A stretch of DNA of 6,408 nt, taken from NCBI GenBank assembly GCA_035701505.1, contig DASSSA010000046.1, forward strand, positions 1-6,408, given 5' to 3'. The notes under the pieces were generated by a model. It ran no database searches, had not been told where the DNA came from, and saw nothing but the letters and a program-made list of their open reading frames with translations. Made by a program: the position numbers and the translations under genes. Source of the DNA: AC-69 sp035701505 (GTDB lineage Bacteria > Actinomycetota > UBA4738 > HRBIN12). Positions 1 to 5,131 of the stretch are shown one piece after another; within the stretch, counting starts at the first letter, position 1, and every line of letters starts with the position of its first letter.

Positions 1-32
1 AAGCTCCGACGAACCGCAGGCCCGTATACCGG

Positions 33-38
33 AAGGAG
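33..38 (+). promoter_or_regulatory. Shine-Dalgarno site of the ECF sigma factor gene
   Basis: AAGGAG lies 9 nt before the GTG at 48 and fixes that GTG as the start. The 32 bases further upstream contain a TATACC that could be a weak -10 element, but no partner -35 is clear and the window begins too close to judge the promoter. Confidence 0.75.
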
Positions 39-47
39 AAGGCCGGG

Positions 48-620
48 GTGAACGGCCGCACCGATGGGCCGCTGCTCGCGCGGGAGGAACAGCAGCTCGT
101 GGAAGGATTGCTCGCCGGGAACGAGGACGCCGTCCGGGCGCTGTACGCACGGTTCGCCCGGCCGATCTTCACGTTGGGGCTCCGACTGCTGGGGAGCTCT
201 GAGGCTGCGGAGGAGCTCACGCAGGACGTGTTCCTCATGGCCTGGAGAAAGGCGGCCCGGTTCGACGCCACCCGGGGCAGATTGTCCACCTGGCTGATGA
301 CGATCGCCCACAACCTGGCTGTCGACCGGCTTCGCCGCGAGACCGGCGTCACCCGTCCCACGCTCGTGCTGGTGGACGAGGTTCCGGAGGTGCCGGAGGC
401 CGGGGACGAAGATCCGGTCCTCGAGCGCGACGCGGCCGTCCGGGCCCTGCAGACCCTCTCCGACGAAGAGCGCAAGCTCCTGGTGCGCACGTACTTCGGG
501 GGCCTCACCGCCAGGGAGATCGCCCAGGCCGACGGGATCCCCCTGGGAACGGTCAAGACCCGCCTGCGGACCGCCCTGATCAAGGTTCGCCGGGCCAACC
601 AGGACAAGGACCGGCTGTGA
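48..620 (+). CDS. ECF-family RNA polymerase sigma factor (sigma-70 family, group 4)
   Basis: This 190-residue protein is a typical extracytoplasmic-function sigma factor, which directs RNA polymerase to a small stress or envelope regulon. Region 2 spans about residues 27-97, with the core-binding helix near 54-73 (AEELTQDVFLMAWRKAARFD) and the -10-recognition segment ending in STWLMTIAHNLAVDRLRR. An acidic linker (about 105-125, rich in E, D and P) leads to region 4 at about 131-182, whose helix-turn-helix is LTAREIAQADGIPLGTVKTR. There is no region 1 or 3, as usual for ECF factors, and the length is normal. It starts at GTG with a good Shine-Dalgarno. It overlaps the downstream anti-sigma gene by 4 bp, so the two are probably translated together and the protein held inactive by that partner. 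The pairing resembles SigK/RskA-type systems, but the exact ECF group cannot be assigned by eye. Confidence 0.96.
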   Translation: MNGRTDGPLLAREEQQLVEGLLAGNEDAVRALYARFARPIFTLGLRLLGSSEAAEELTQDVFLMAWRKAARFDATRGRLSTWLMTIAHNLAVDRLRRETGVTRPTLVLVDEVPEVPEAGDEDPVLERDAAVRALQTLSDEERKLLVRTYFGGLTAREIAQADGIPLGTVKTRLRTALIKVRRANQDKDRL

Positions 621-1393
621 ACTGCGTCGCCGTCCGGGATCAGCTCCCCGAGCTCGCGGTGGGCGTCCTGTCCCCGGGAGAGCAGGTCGCGTTGGAGCGG
701 CACCTCCAGTGGTGCGCCGGATGCCGGAAGGAAGCGGCCGAGCTGGGGCAAGCCGCGGCGACCTTCGCGTACGCGCTGGCGCCCGCTCCGCTTTCCCCTG
801 GCCTGGAGGATCGGGTCGTAGCCGGCGTCGGGAGAGCGGCGGCCCGACCGCGGACCGCGCGGCGGACGCGGACGGCGATCGCCGCCGTGATCGCGGCGGC
901 GATCGCCGTAGCGAGCCTGGGGTGGGGGGCGGTGATGGCCGGGCGCGCCCAGCGGTTCGCCGAGCGCGCGGCGCAGGCTGAACAGGACAAGTCACAGGCG
1001 CTCAATCAGTTCGAGAAGTTCCTTGACAGCTTGCCCTTCCGGGCCCGGGTCGACGAGACGCGCCTTGGCCAGCTGGTCCCCACGGCCGTTTCCCGGCGGT
1101 GCGGGGGAGAAGTCCTGCAGTTCGTCTCGACGACCAGGCTGGACTTCGTGATGGTGATCGTGAACGGCCTCCCCAGGGACTCATCGCTGGCCCCCTACCG
1201 CGTCACGTTGAAGGACGCCCGGGGCCGGGTGCTTCGGGGGGGCACGATCGCGGAGCTGGACGCCGATGGGGGCGGGCAGGCCTTCCGCGAGTTCAGGAAC
1301 ACCGACCTCACCGGGTTCACCACCGTGCTGGTCCGTGACGCGTCCGGGCGCCTCGTGCTGAAGGGAACCGTGGACCAACCCACCGGGGCCTGA
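617..1393 (+). CDS. Membrane-anchored zinc anti-sigma factor (RskA-like)
   Basis: This 258-residue protein most likely binds and inhibits the sigma factor encoded just upstream. The N-terminal cytoplasmic part carries a zinc anti-sigma (ZAS) motif: C3, then H29-x3-C33-x2-C36 (HLQWCAGC). An Ala/Pro linker and an Arg-rich stretch (about 73-85) precede one transmembrane helix at about 86-109, consistent with positive-inside orientation. A short helical or coiled-coil-prone stalk follows (about 110-137). The outer C-terminal domain (about 150-258) is beta-rich, with YRVTLKDARGRVLRGGTI and TVLVRDASGRLVLKG segments resembling the RskA/anti-sigma-K C-terminal domain. The GTG start at 617 overlaps the sigma stop (GTGA) and has AAGGA 6 nt upstream. 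Release by regulated proteolysis or by cysteine oxidation is plausible for this family but is inference. The membrane segment coincides with an unusual DNA palindrome (872-909). Confidence 0.9.
   Translation: MNCVAVRDQLPELAVGVLSPGEQVALERHLQWCAGCRKEAAELGQAAATFAYALAPAPLSPGLEDRVVAGVGRAAARPRTARRTRTAIAAVIAAAIAVASLGWGAVMAGRAQRFAERAAQAEQDKSQALNQFEKFLDSLPFRARVDETRLGQLVPTAVSRRCGGEVLQFVSTTRLDFVMVIVNGLPRDSSLAPYRVTLKDARGRVLRGGTIAELDADGGGQAFREFRNTDLTGFTTVLVRDASGRLVLKGTVDQPTGA
872..909. repeat. 38-bp near-perfect palindrome inside the anti-sigma coding region
   Basis: The two halves (872-890 and 891-909) are reverse complements with a single mismatched pair, T888 with G893, which would be a U-G wobble in RNA. 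Each half contains the 12-bp palindrome CGGCGATCGCCG (873-884 and 897-908), whose core GCGATCGC matches the HIP1 octamer. The segment encodes alternating Ala/Ile/Val residues of the transmembrane helix, so repeated Ala-Ile codons may explain part of the symmetry. Confidence 0.8.
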
Positions 1394-1401
1394 GACCCCG
1401 G
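1383..1401. terminator. GC hairpin over the anti-sigma stop codon, possible bidirectional terminator
   Basis: CCGGGG (1383-1388) pairs with CCCCGG (1396-1401) around a 7-nt loop that contains the TGA stop codon. It sits at the convergent junction with the esterase gene, where a terminator is expected. No proper T-run follows on the plus strand (CTCGTTCCTG), so an intrinsic terminator is only possible. The rest of the 33-bp gap to the esterase stop shows nothing else. Confidence 0.35.
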
Positions 1402-1426
1402 CTCGTTCCTGCCTGGACCCGCCCCG

Positions 1427-2464
1427 TCAATCCGTCGACAGGGCTCCGGCAAGGAAGGCGAGGCTCCTCGGATAGCGGTAGCCGATCGACATGTGGCCCG
1501 CGTCGAACAGCTCCAGCGTGTGCTGGACCCCGATCGCCTTCAGCTCCTCGGACACGGCCACCGCGCCAACGTCGAGGTACCACTCGTCCTTCTTCCCCCC
1601 GTCGAGCCAGATGGCCCGCATCGAGGCGAGTGCGTCGGCGTGACCCGGGACCATCCGCACGGGATCCTTCTCCAGCCAGCGCTGCCACACCTCGTCGACG
1701 AGCTTGCCGGTGCGTGGGTCGAACGGGAGCCGCACCGTCCCGTCGACGTCGGCCGAGTAGCAGGCCGCCATGCACCAGTCGTTCATCAGGACCGCGTCGG
1801 ACTGCTTCGTCCCGAAGGGCCGCGACCGGACGTCGGCCCAGAACCGCTCGAACGAGCCGTCGTACTCATCGCGGAGGGCCCGCACGCTCTCCCGGAACTC
1901 GGGCAGGTAGCACGCCTCGAACAGGGCGTCACCGGCGTGGCTGGCGAGGGCCGAGAACAGGTCGGGCCGCAGCATCGGCGTGACCATCGCGCCGTAGCCG
2001 CCACTCGACTTCCCCTGGATCCCGCGCTTCTCCCGCCGAGCCTCGGTCCGGTAGCGGGCATCGACGAACGGCACGGCCTCGTCGCACAGGTAGTCGTGGT
2101 ATCGCCCGGTGCCGGGCGAGTTCAGGAACTGGCTGCCGCCGAGCGAGGTCCAGCAGTCGACGAACGCCACGATCAGGGGTTGGGCCTCGCCCGAGGCGAA
2201 CAGTCGATCGGCGAGCTCGAGGTAGTTCGGCCGGAAGGCCTCACGGTTCCGCCACATGTCGAGCTGGCCGGTCAGGCCCTGGATGACGAAGACCGTGGGG
2301 TAGCGGCGATCCGGCTCGTCGTCGTAGCCGGGCGGGAGGTAGACCCACAGCGGGCGGGTGGCCGGGTCCTCGAGCGGATTGCCCCGCAGCACCTCGCTCT
2401 CGATCTCGACCTCGTCAACCCGGCCGGCGAACTCGGTTCTCCACGGCGTCGTCGCGGTCCTCAT
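1427..2464 (-). CDS. Esterase D / enterochelin-esterase-like alpha/beta hydrolase
   Basis: This 345-residue protein looks like a serine hydrolase of the PF00756 esterase family. Sheet-forming segments include RPLWVYLPPGYDDEPDRRYP (37-56) and TVFVIQG (57-63). The nucleophile elbow is GKSSGGYGAM at 151-160, a G-x-S-x-G-G match with S153 as likely nucleophile. D293 (in DGGKKDEWYL, 288-297) and H324 (in DAGHMS, 321-326) fit the acid and base of the triad, as in human esterase D. A long segment between nucleophile and acid (about 176-280) probably forms a lid. No signal peptide or membrane helix is seen, so a cytoplasmic location is likely. An in-frame ATG lies 21 codons upstream, but the ATG at 2464 is preferred because a strong Shine-Dalgarno stands 8 nt before it and the homologous fold begins just after. 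The gene is divergent from the pyrophosphorylase. The substrate is unknown; carboxyl ester or glycolipid cleavage is family-level inference. Confidence 0.88.
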   Translation of the reverse strand: MRTATTPWRTEFAGRVDEVEIESEVLRGNPLEDPATRPLWVYLPPGYDDEPDRRYPTVFVIQGLTGQLDMWRNREAFRPNYLELADRLFASGEAQPLIVAFVDCWTSLGGSQFLNSPGTGRYHDYLCDEAVPFVDARYRTEARREKRGIQGKSSGGYGAMVTPMLRPDLFSALASHAGDALFEACYLPEFRESVRALRDEYDGSFERFWADVRSRPFGTKQSDAVLMNDWCMAACYSADVDGTVRLPFDPRTGKLVDEVWQRWLEKDPVRMVPGHADALASMRAIWLDGGKKDEWYLDVGAVAVSEELKAIGVQHTLELFDAGHMSIGYRYPRSLAFLAGALSTD

Positions 2465-2472
2465 GTCTGCTT

Positions 2473-2479
2473 CCTCCTC
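2473..2479 (-). promoter_or_regulatory. Shine-Dalgarno site that decides the esterase start
   Basis: Read on the minus strand this is GAGGAGG, with the GGAGG core 8 nt before the ATG at 2464. It would lie inside the coding region if the upstream ATG at 2527 were used, so it argues for the shorter protein. Confidence 0.75.
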
Positions 2480-2498
2480 GGTGGCCTTCTCCCTGACC

Positions 2499-2519
2499 GA
2501 ACCCGTGATGTTGAACCCG
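2499..2519. repeat. GAACCCG direct repeat in the divergent promoter region
   Basis: GAACCCG occurs at 2499-2505 and again at 2513-2519, a 14-bp period, separated by TGATGTT. The pair lies between the esterase start and the pyrophosphorylase start, just upstream of the TATCAT at 2522. It could be an operator for a regulator acting on one or both genes. Two 7-mers in GC-rich DNA could also be chance. Confidence 0.4.
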
Positions 2520-2521
2520 GA

Positions 2522-2527
2522 TATCAT
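2522..2527 (+). promoter_or_regulatory. Putative -10 element (TATCAT) for a leaderless transcript
   Basis: TATCAT matches the sigma-70 -10 consensus at 5 of 6 bases and stands out as AT-rich in this region. It ends 8 nt before the ATG at 2536, so transcription would start at or next to the start codon. That fits the lack of a convincing Shine-Dalgarno there and the leaderless mRNAs common in actinobacteria. With a 17-bp spacer the -35 would be GAACCC (2499-2504), a poor match to TTGACA. Confidence 0.5.
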
Positions 2528-2535
2528 GCAGGTCC

Positions 2536-3885
2536 ATGCCGGAAGTGTCCGAGGTCATCGGCATCGGCCTGGCGGGCGGCCAGGGCGTCCGGGCCCGTCC
2601 GCTGACGCTCAAGGCGCCCGGCTACCTACGATCGAAGGCCGCCATGTCGTTCCTGGGAAGGCGGCTGATCCGATGGGTGATCGAGATCCTGTCGAGCGAG
2701 GGGATCAAGGACTACTACGTGATCGCCCACGGCAAGGAGAACCGGTACCAGATCAAGGTCCTGATCGGGTACGGGGAGGGCTTCGGCGTCGACGTCAAGT
2801 ACTCGCCGGTGAAGTACGACTCCCTGTCGATGGGGAGTGCCGACTCGGCCCTCCGGATGCTCGATCATTGGGACATCACCCAGACGGCCTTGGTGTTTCC
2901 CACCGACTCCATCATCGACTTCGATCTGGAGCCCATGCTCCGCGCGCATCGGGAGACCGGCGCGGTGGCGACGATCGCCGCCATGGTGCGTGAGCCCGAC
3001 GAGGTGGCGGAGAAGTACGGCGTGATGCTGGCCGATACGAACGGACGCGTGCAAGAGTTCGTGGAGAAGCCCACGCTCGCGGAGCTCCGCGAGCATTTCC
3101 AGGTCCCCAACGATGAGGAGTTCCGCCAGTTGCCGCTCCGCACCAACGCGGGGTTCTACTTGATCGAGTCCAAGGCCCTGCGCGAGCTGGCCTCAGAACC
3201 GGAGATCGTGAAACTGCGGCAACGGCGGCTGGACTTCGGCAAGGACCTCCTGCCCTGGCTGGTGGGCAACGGCCACCTCGTGCAGTCCTATCCGGCACGA
3301 AGGATCGGTGACCTCGGCAACGTCGAGGACTACATCGAGACGATGGTCGACGTCCTGAACGGGAACTTCGAGTCGGTTGACCGGTTGCTGGGGCCGCCCT
3401 TCGACGCCGAACGCCATGTATGGATCGCTCCGGAGACGCTGGCCATGCGCGACTCGACGAGCGGGATGACCCTGGCCGAGAAGATAAGCGAGGGGATGGT
3501 GACGATCGGGCCGGCGGTCCGGATGGGACGGTTCTGCGAGATCCACCCGGGGGTCACGATCACCGAGTCGAACCTCGACGACGACATCGAGGTGCATCGG
3601 GACGCCAGGATCGAGCGGACGCAGATCAGGGACGGCGCCATCATCGGCCCGGCCGCGTCGCTGTCCGACGTGGTCGTGGGCTCGATGTCGGAGGTCCGTT
3701 CGGAGCCGTACAACCCGACGGCCATCGAGGCGCACGTGGCCCTGGGGGACGAGGTGACGGTGTACCCGGGCGTGCACCTCACGGGGGGCGTCTCGGTGTA
3801 TCCGCGACTGAAGCTTCCCTCGGGGATCCAGGTGCCGCCCGGGACGGAGATGACCGGCCCCGCCGACGTGCTCCGGTACCTGTAG
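2536..3885 (+). CDS. Sugar-1-phosphate nucleotidyltransferase with C-terminal left-handed beta-helix domain
   Basis: This 449-residue protein belongs to the sugar-nucleotide pyrophosphorylase superfamily (glucose-1-phosphate adenylyl/thymidylyl- and mannose-1-phosphate guanylyltransferase-like), which joins NTP and sugar-1-phosphate. Family landmarks in order: nucleotide loop LAGGQGVRARPLT (12-24, R19 kept); K34 in SKAAMSFLGRRLI; GSADSAL (100-106); first metal-binding aspartate D124 in FPTDSI; YGVM (161-164); VEKP (176-179); TNAGFYLIES (203-212); DFGKDLLPW (233-241); second metal aspartate D259 in GDLGNVEDY. From about residue 315 to 430 there are imperfect hexapeptide repeats (VTIGPAVRMGRFCEIHPG, DGAIIGPAAS, DEVTVYPGVHLTGG) typical of a left-handed beta-helix, often used for oligomerisation or allostery. 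The fingerprint departs from canonical GTRLxPLT, and PLT to lysine is about five residues longer than in RmlA or GlgC, so the nucleotide and sugar cannot be named. The ATG at 2536 is favoured; a GTG at 2545 also fits. First gene of a tight operon. Confidence 0.92.
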   Translation: MPEVSEVIGIGLAGGQGVRARPLTLKAPGYLRSKAAMSFLGRRLIRWVIEILSSEGIKDYYVIAHGKENRYQIKVLIGYGEGFGVDVKYSPVKYDSLSMGSADSALRMLDHWDITQTALVFPTDSIIDFDLEPMLRAHRETGAVATIAAMVREPDEVAEKYGVMLADTNGRVQEFVEKPTLAELREHFQVPNDEEFRQLPLRTNAGFYLIESKALRELASEPEIVKLRQRRLDFGKDLLPWLVGNGHLVQSYPARRIGDLGNVEDYIETMVDVLNGNFESVDRLLGPPFDAERHVWIAPETLAMRDSTSGMTLAEKISEGMVTIGPAVRMGRFCEIHPGVTITESNLDDDIEVHRDARIERTQIRDGAIIGPAASLSDVVVGSMSEVRSEPYNPTAIEAHVALGDEVTVYPGVHLTGGVSVYPRLKLPSGIQVPPGTEMTGPADVLRYL

Positions 3886-4893
3886 ATGCGGTTCGGCCTC
3901 GCGCTCCCTCACTACGGCTTTTCGCTGCCCGGTGGGGAGCGGATCTCCTTCGACGGGATGGCTCGGTTTGCGCGGATGGCCGAGCGGTTGGAGTTCGATT
4001 CGGCCTGGGTGTCCGATCACTTCTTCCTGTCCCTGGCCCGGTTCGGTGGCCCGCGGGACCTCCAGGGATCGTTGGAGGCGATGACCACTCTGGCGGGCCT
4101 GGCGGCCACGACCGAGCGCCTGCGCCTTGGGACCCTGGTGCTCGCCGCGCCGTTCCGCCACCCGGCCGTGCTGGCCAAGGCGGCGACCGCCGTCGACCTG
4201 TTCTCGGGAGGACGGCTCGACCTCGGCATCGGGGCGGGCTGGTACGAGGAGGAGTTCCGGGGCTTCGGCTACGGGTTCGGGACGGCTGGGGAACGGTTCG
4301 CCGTCCTGGAGGAGACCCTCGAGGTACTGGGCCAACTTCTGCCAGGTGGCCCGGCGACGTTCACGGGCAGGCACTTCCAGCTGCAGGAGGCGTTCAACCA
4401 TCCGTCGCCTGCGCAGACGCCGCGTCCGCCGATCTGGCTCGGAGCGAAGGGCGGGGACCGTTCTCTGCGCCTGGCCGCGCGGCATGCCGACGGTTGGAAC
4501 ACCGTGTGGCGGTGGACGCCCGAGGCCTACGCCGACCGGGTCCGGCGGGCCCGGGAGGCCTGTGACGAGGAAGGACGGGACCCTCGGTCACTGCGACTCT
4601 CACTCGGCATGTACACGGTGGTGGGTGAGGACCGCGAGGACCTGGTGGCCAGGTTCAGGACGCTCCAGAGCTGGATGCCGGGAGGGGCCCTCGATCGAGA
4701 GACGCTCGAGTCGTTCATGTCGGACACGCTGACCGGGACGCCCGACCAGGTGCTGGAGCGCGTGGCCCGGTTCGCCGAGCTCGGAGTGGAGGAAGTCATC
4801 GTGGCACCCGCCCCCATCCCCTTCGCCCTGCCCGACCCGTCCATCGTGGAGGTCTTCGCCGAGGCCGTGATGCCGAAGGCCCGCGAGCTCTAG
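3886..4893 (+). CDS. LLM-class (luciferase-like) flavin/F420-dependent oxidoreductase
   Basis: This 335-residue protein is a member of the bacterial luciferase-like monooxygenase fold (TIM barrel), whose actinobacterial members mostly use coenzyme F420 and some FMN. Visible family features: first strand MRFGLALPHYG; WVSDHFF (41-47); the central conserved block from GTLVLAAPFRHPAVLAK (82-98) into FSGGRLDLGIGAGWYEEEF (106-124); RPPIWLGAKGGDRSLRLAAR (180-199) followed by HADGWN; and the C-terminal GTPDQVLERVARFAELGVEE (284-303). Length is typical and it looks intact, soluble and cytoplasmic. The ATG starts directly after the TAG of the pyrophosphorylase gene (TAGATG) with no clear Shine-Dalgarno, so translation probably depends on reinitiation by ribosomes finishing the upstream gene. 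F420 rather than FMN is inference from family and organism type; no F420 biosynthesis gene is present here. The substrate is unknown. Confidence 0.93.
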   Translation: MRFGLALPHYGFSLPGGERISFDGMARFARMAERLEFDSAWVSDHFFLSLARFGGPRDLQGSLEAMTTLAGLAATTERLRLGTLVLAAPFRHPAVLAKAATAVDLFSGGRLDLGIGAGWYEEEFRGFGYGFGTAGERFAVLEETLEVLGQLLPGGPATFTGRHFQLQEAFNHPSPAQTPRPPIWLGAKGGDRSLRLAARHADGWNTVWRWTPEAYADRVRRAREACDEEGRDPRSLRLSLGMYTVVGEDREDLVARFRTLQSWMPGGALDRETLESFMSDTLTGTPDQVLERVARFAELGVEEVIVAPAPIPFALPDPSIVEVFAEAVMPKAREL

Positions 4894-4894
4894 G

Positions 4895-5104
4895 TTGGAG
4901 TTCCTCGACGCCGCCGTGGCCGTGCTTCGGGAGGAGGGGAAGCCGCTTCACTGGACGGTGGTCCAGGACCTGGCGTTGAAGCGGGGCTACCTGGATCCGT
5001 TCACCCAACGCGACATCCGAAAGAACCTGCTGGCGGCGCTGGCCGCCGCCGCGAGGACGGGGGTCGTGGTGAAGGAGGATCGGGGCATCTACCGTCTGCC
5101 GTGA
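4895..5104 (+). CDS. Small stand-alone HARE-HTH (winged-helix) protein
   Basis: The 69-residue product is almost entirely one domain resembling the HARE-HTH fold (PF05066), known from the RNA polymerase delta subunit RpoE, some restriction endonucleases and eukaryotic chromatin proteins. Matching parts are FLDAAVAVLREEGKPLHWTV (3-22), QDLALKRGYLDPFTQRDIRK (24-43), helix LLAALAAAARTG (45-56) and the wing VVVKEDRGIYRLP (57-69), which ends as the family usually does in an aromatic-x-L. A DNA-binding or polymerase-associated role is family-level inference; no enzyme or acidic delta-like tail is attached. The chosen start is a TTG one base after the LLM stop; the next in-frame option, GTG at 4916, would remove the first helix. 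There is no Shine-Dalgarno, so coupled translation is likely. It is the last gene of the operon and may regulate it or act elsewhere. Confidence 0.75.
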   Translation: MEFLDAAVAVLREEGKPLHWTVVQDLALKRGYLDPFTQRDIRKNLLAALAAAARTGVVVKEDRGIYRLP

Positions 5105-5131
5105 GCTCGGCTCAGGCCACCACCGGCCGGT
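5102..5131. terminator. Short inverted repeats at a convergent gene junction, weak terminator candidate
   Basis: TGAGC (5102-5106) pairs with GCTCA (5110-5114) over a 3-nt loop that begins at the HARE-HTH stop codon, and a perfect 10-bp palindrome ACCGGCCGGT follows at 5122-5131, next to the glpX stop. The location between convergent genes fits termination, but stems are short and no T-run follows on either strand. Confidence 0.3.

Noticed and set aside
1..47. Possible autoregulated ECF promoter before the sigma gene (GAACC at 11-15, CGT at 23-25)
   Set aside because: The spacing between the two elements is only 7 bp, far short of the 16-17 bp expected for ECF promoters; TATACC at 25-30 also lacks a -35 partner.
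873..908. The two CGGCGATCGCCG palindromes as REP elements or a mobile-element end
   Set aside because: They lie within an intact reading frame with normal transmembrane coding and show no target duplication or transposase.
2465..2527. N-terminal extension of the esterase from the ATG at 2527
   Set aside because: The extra 21 residues would contain the strong Shine-Dalgarno of the downstream ATG and have no family similarity.
1493..2605. Plus-strand open frame (370 codons) opposite the esterase
   Set aside because: No recognisable motifs and biased composition, while the opposite strand has a full catalytic triad and a strong Shine-Dalgarno. It also runs across the divergent promoter and into the pyrophosphorylase.
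3193..4485. Long antisense open frame (430 codons, minus strand) across the pyrophosphorylase and LLM genes
   Set aside because: Its translation is rich in R, P, G, H and E with no domain pattern, and it crosses two well-supported genes on the other strand. Long antisense frames are expected in DNA this GC-rich.
3420..4565. Plus-strand open frame (381 codons) spanning the pyrophosphorylase/LLM junction in another frame
   Set aside because: Arg/Gly/Asp-rich shadow translation that ignores the conserved motifs in the real frames.
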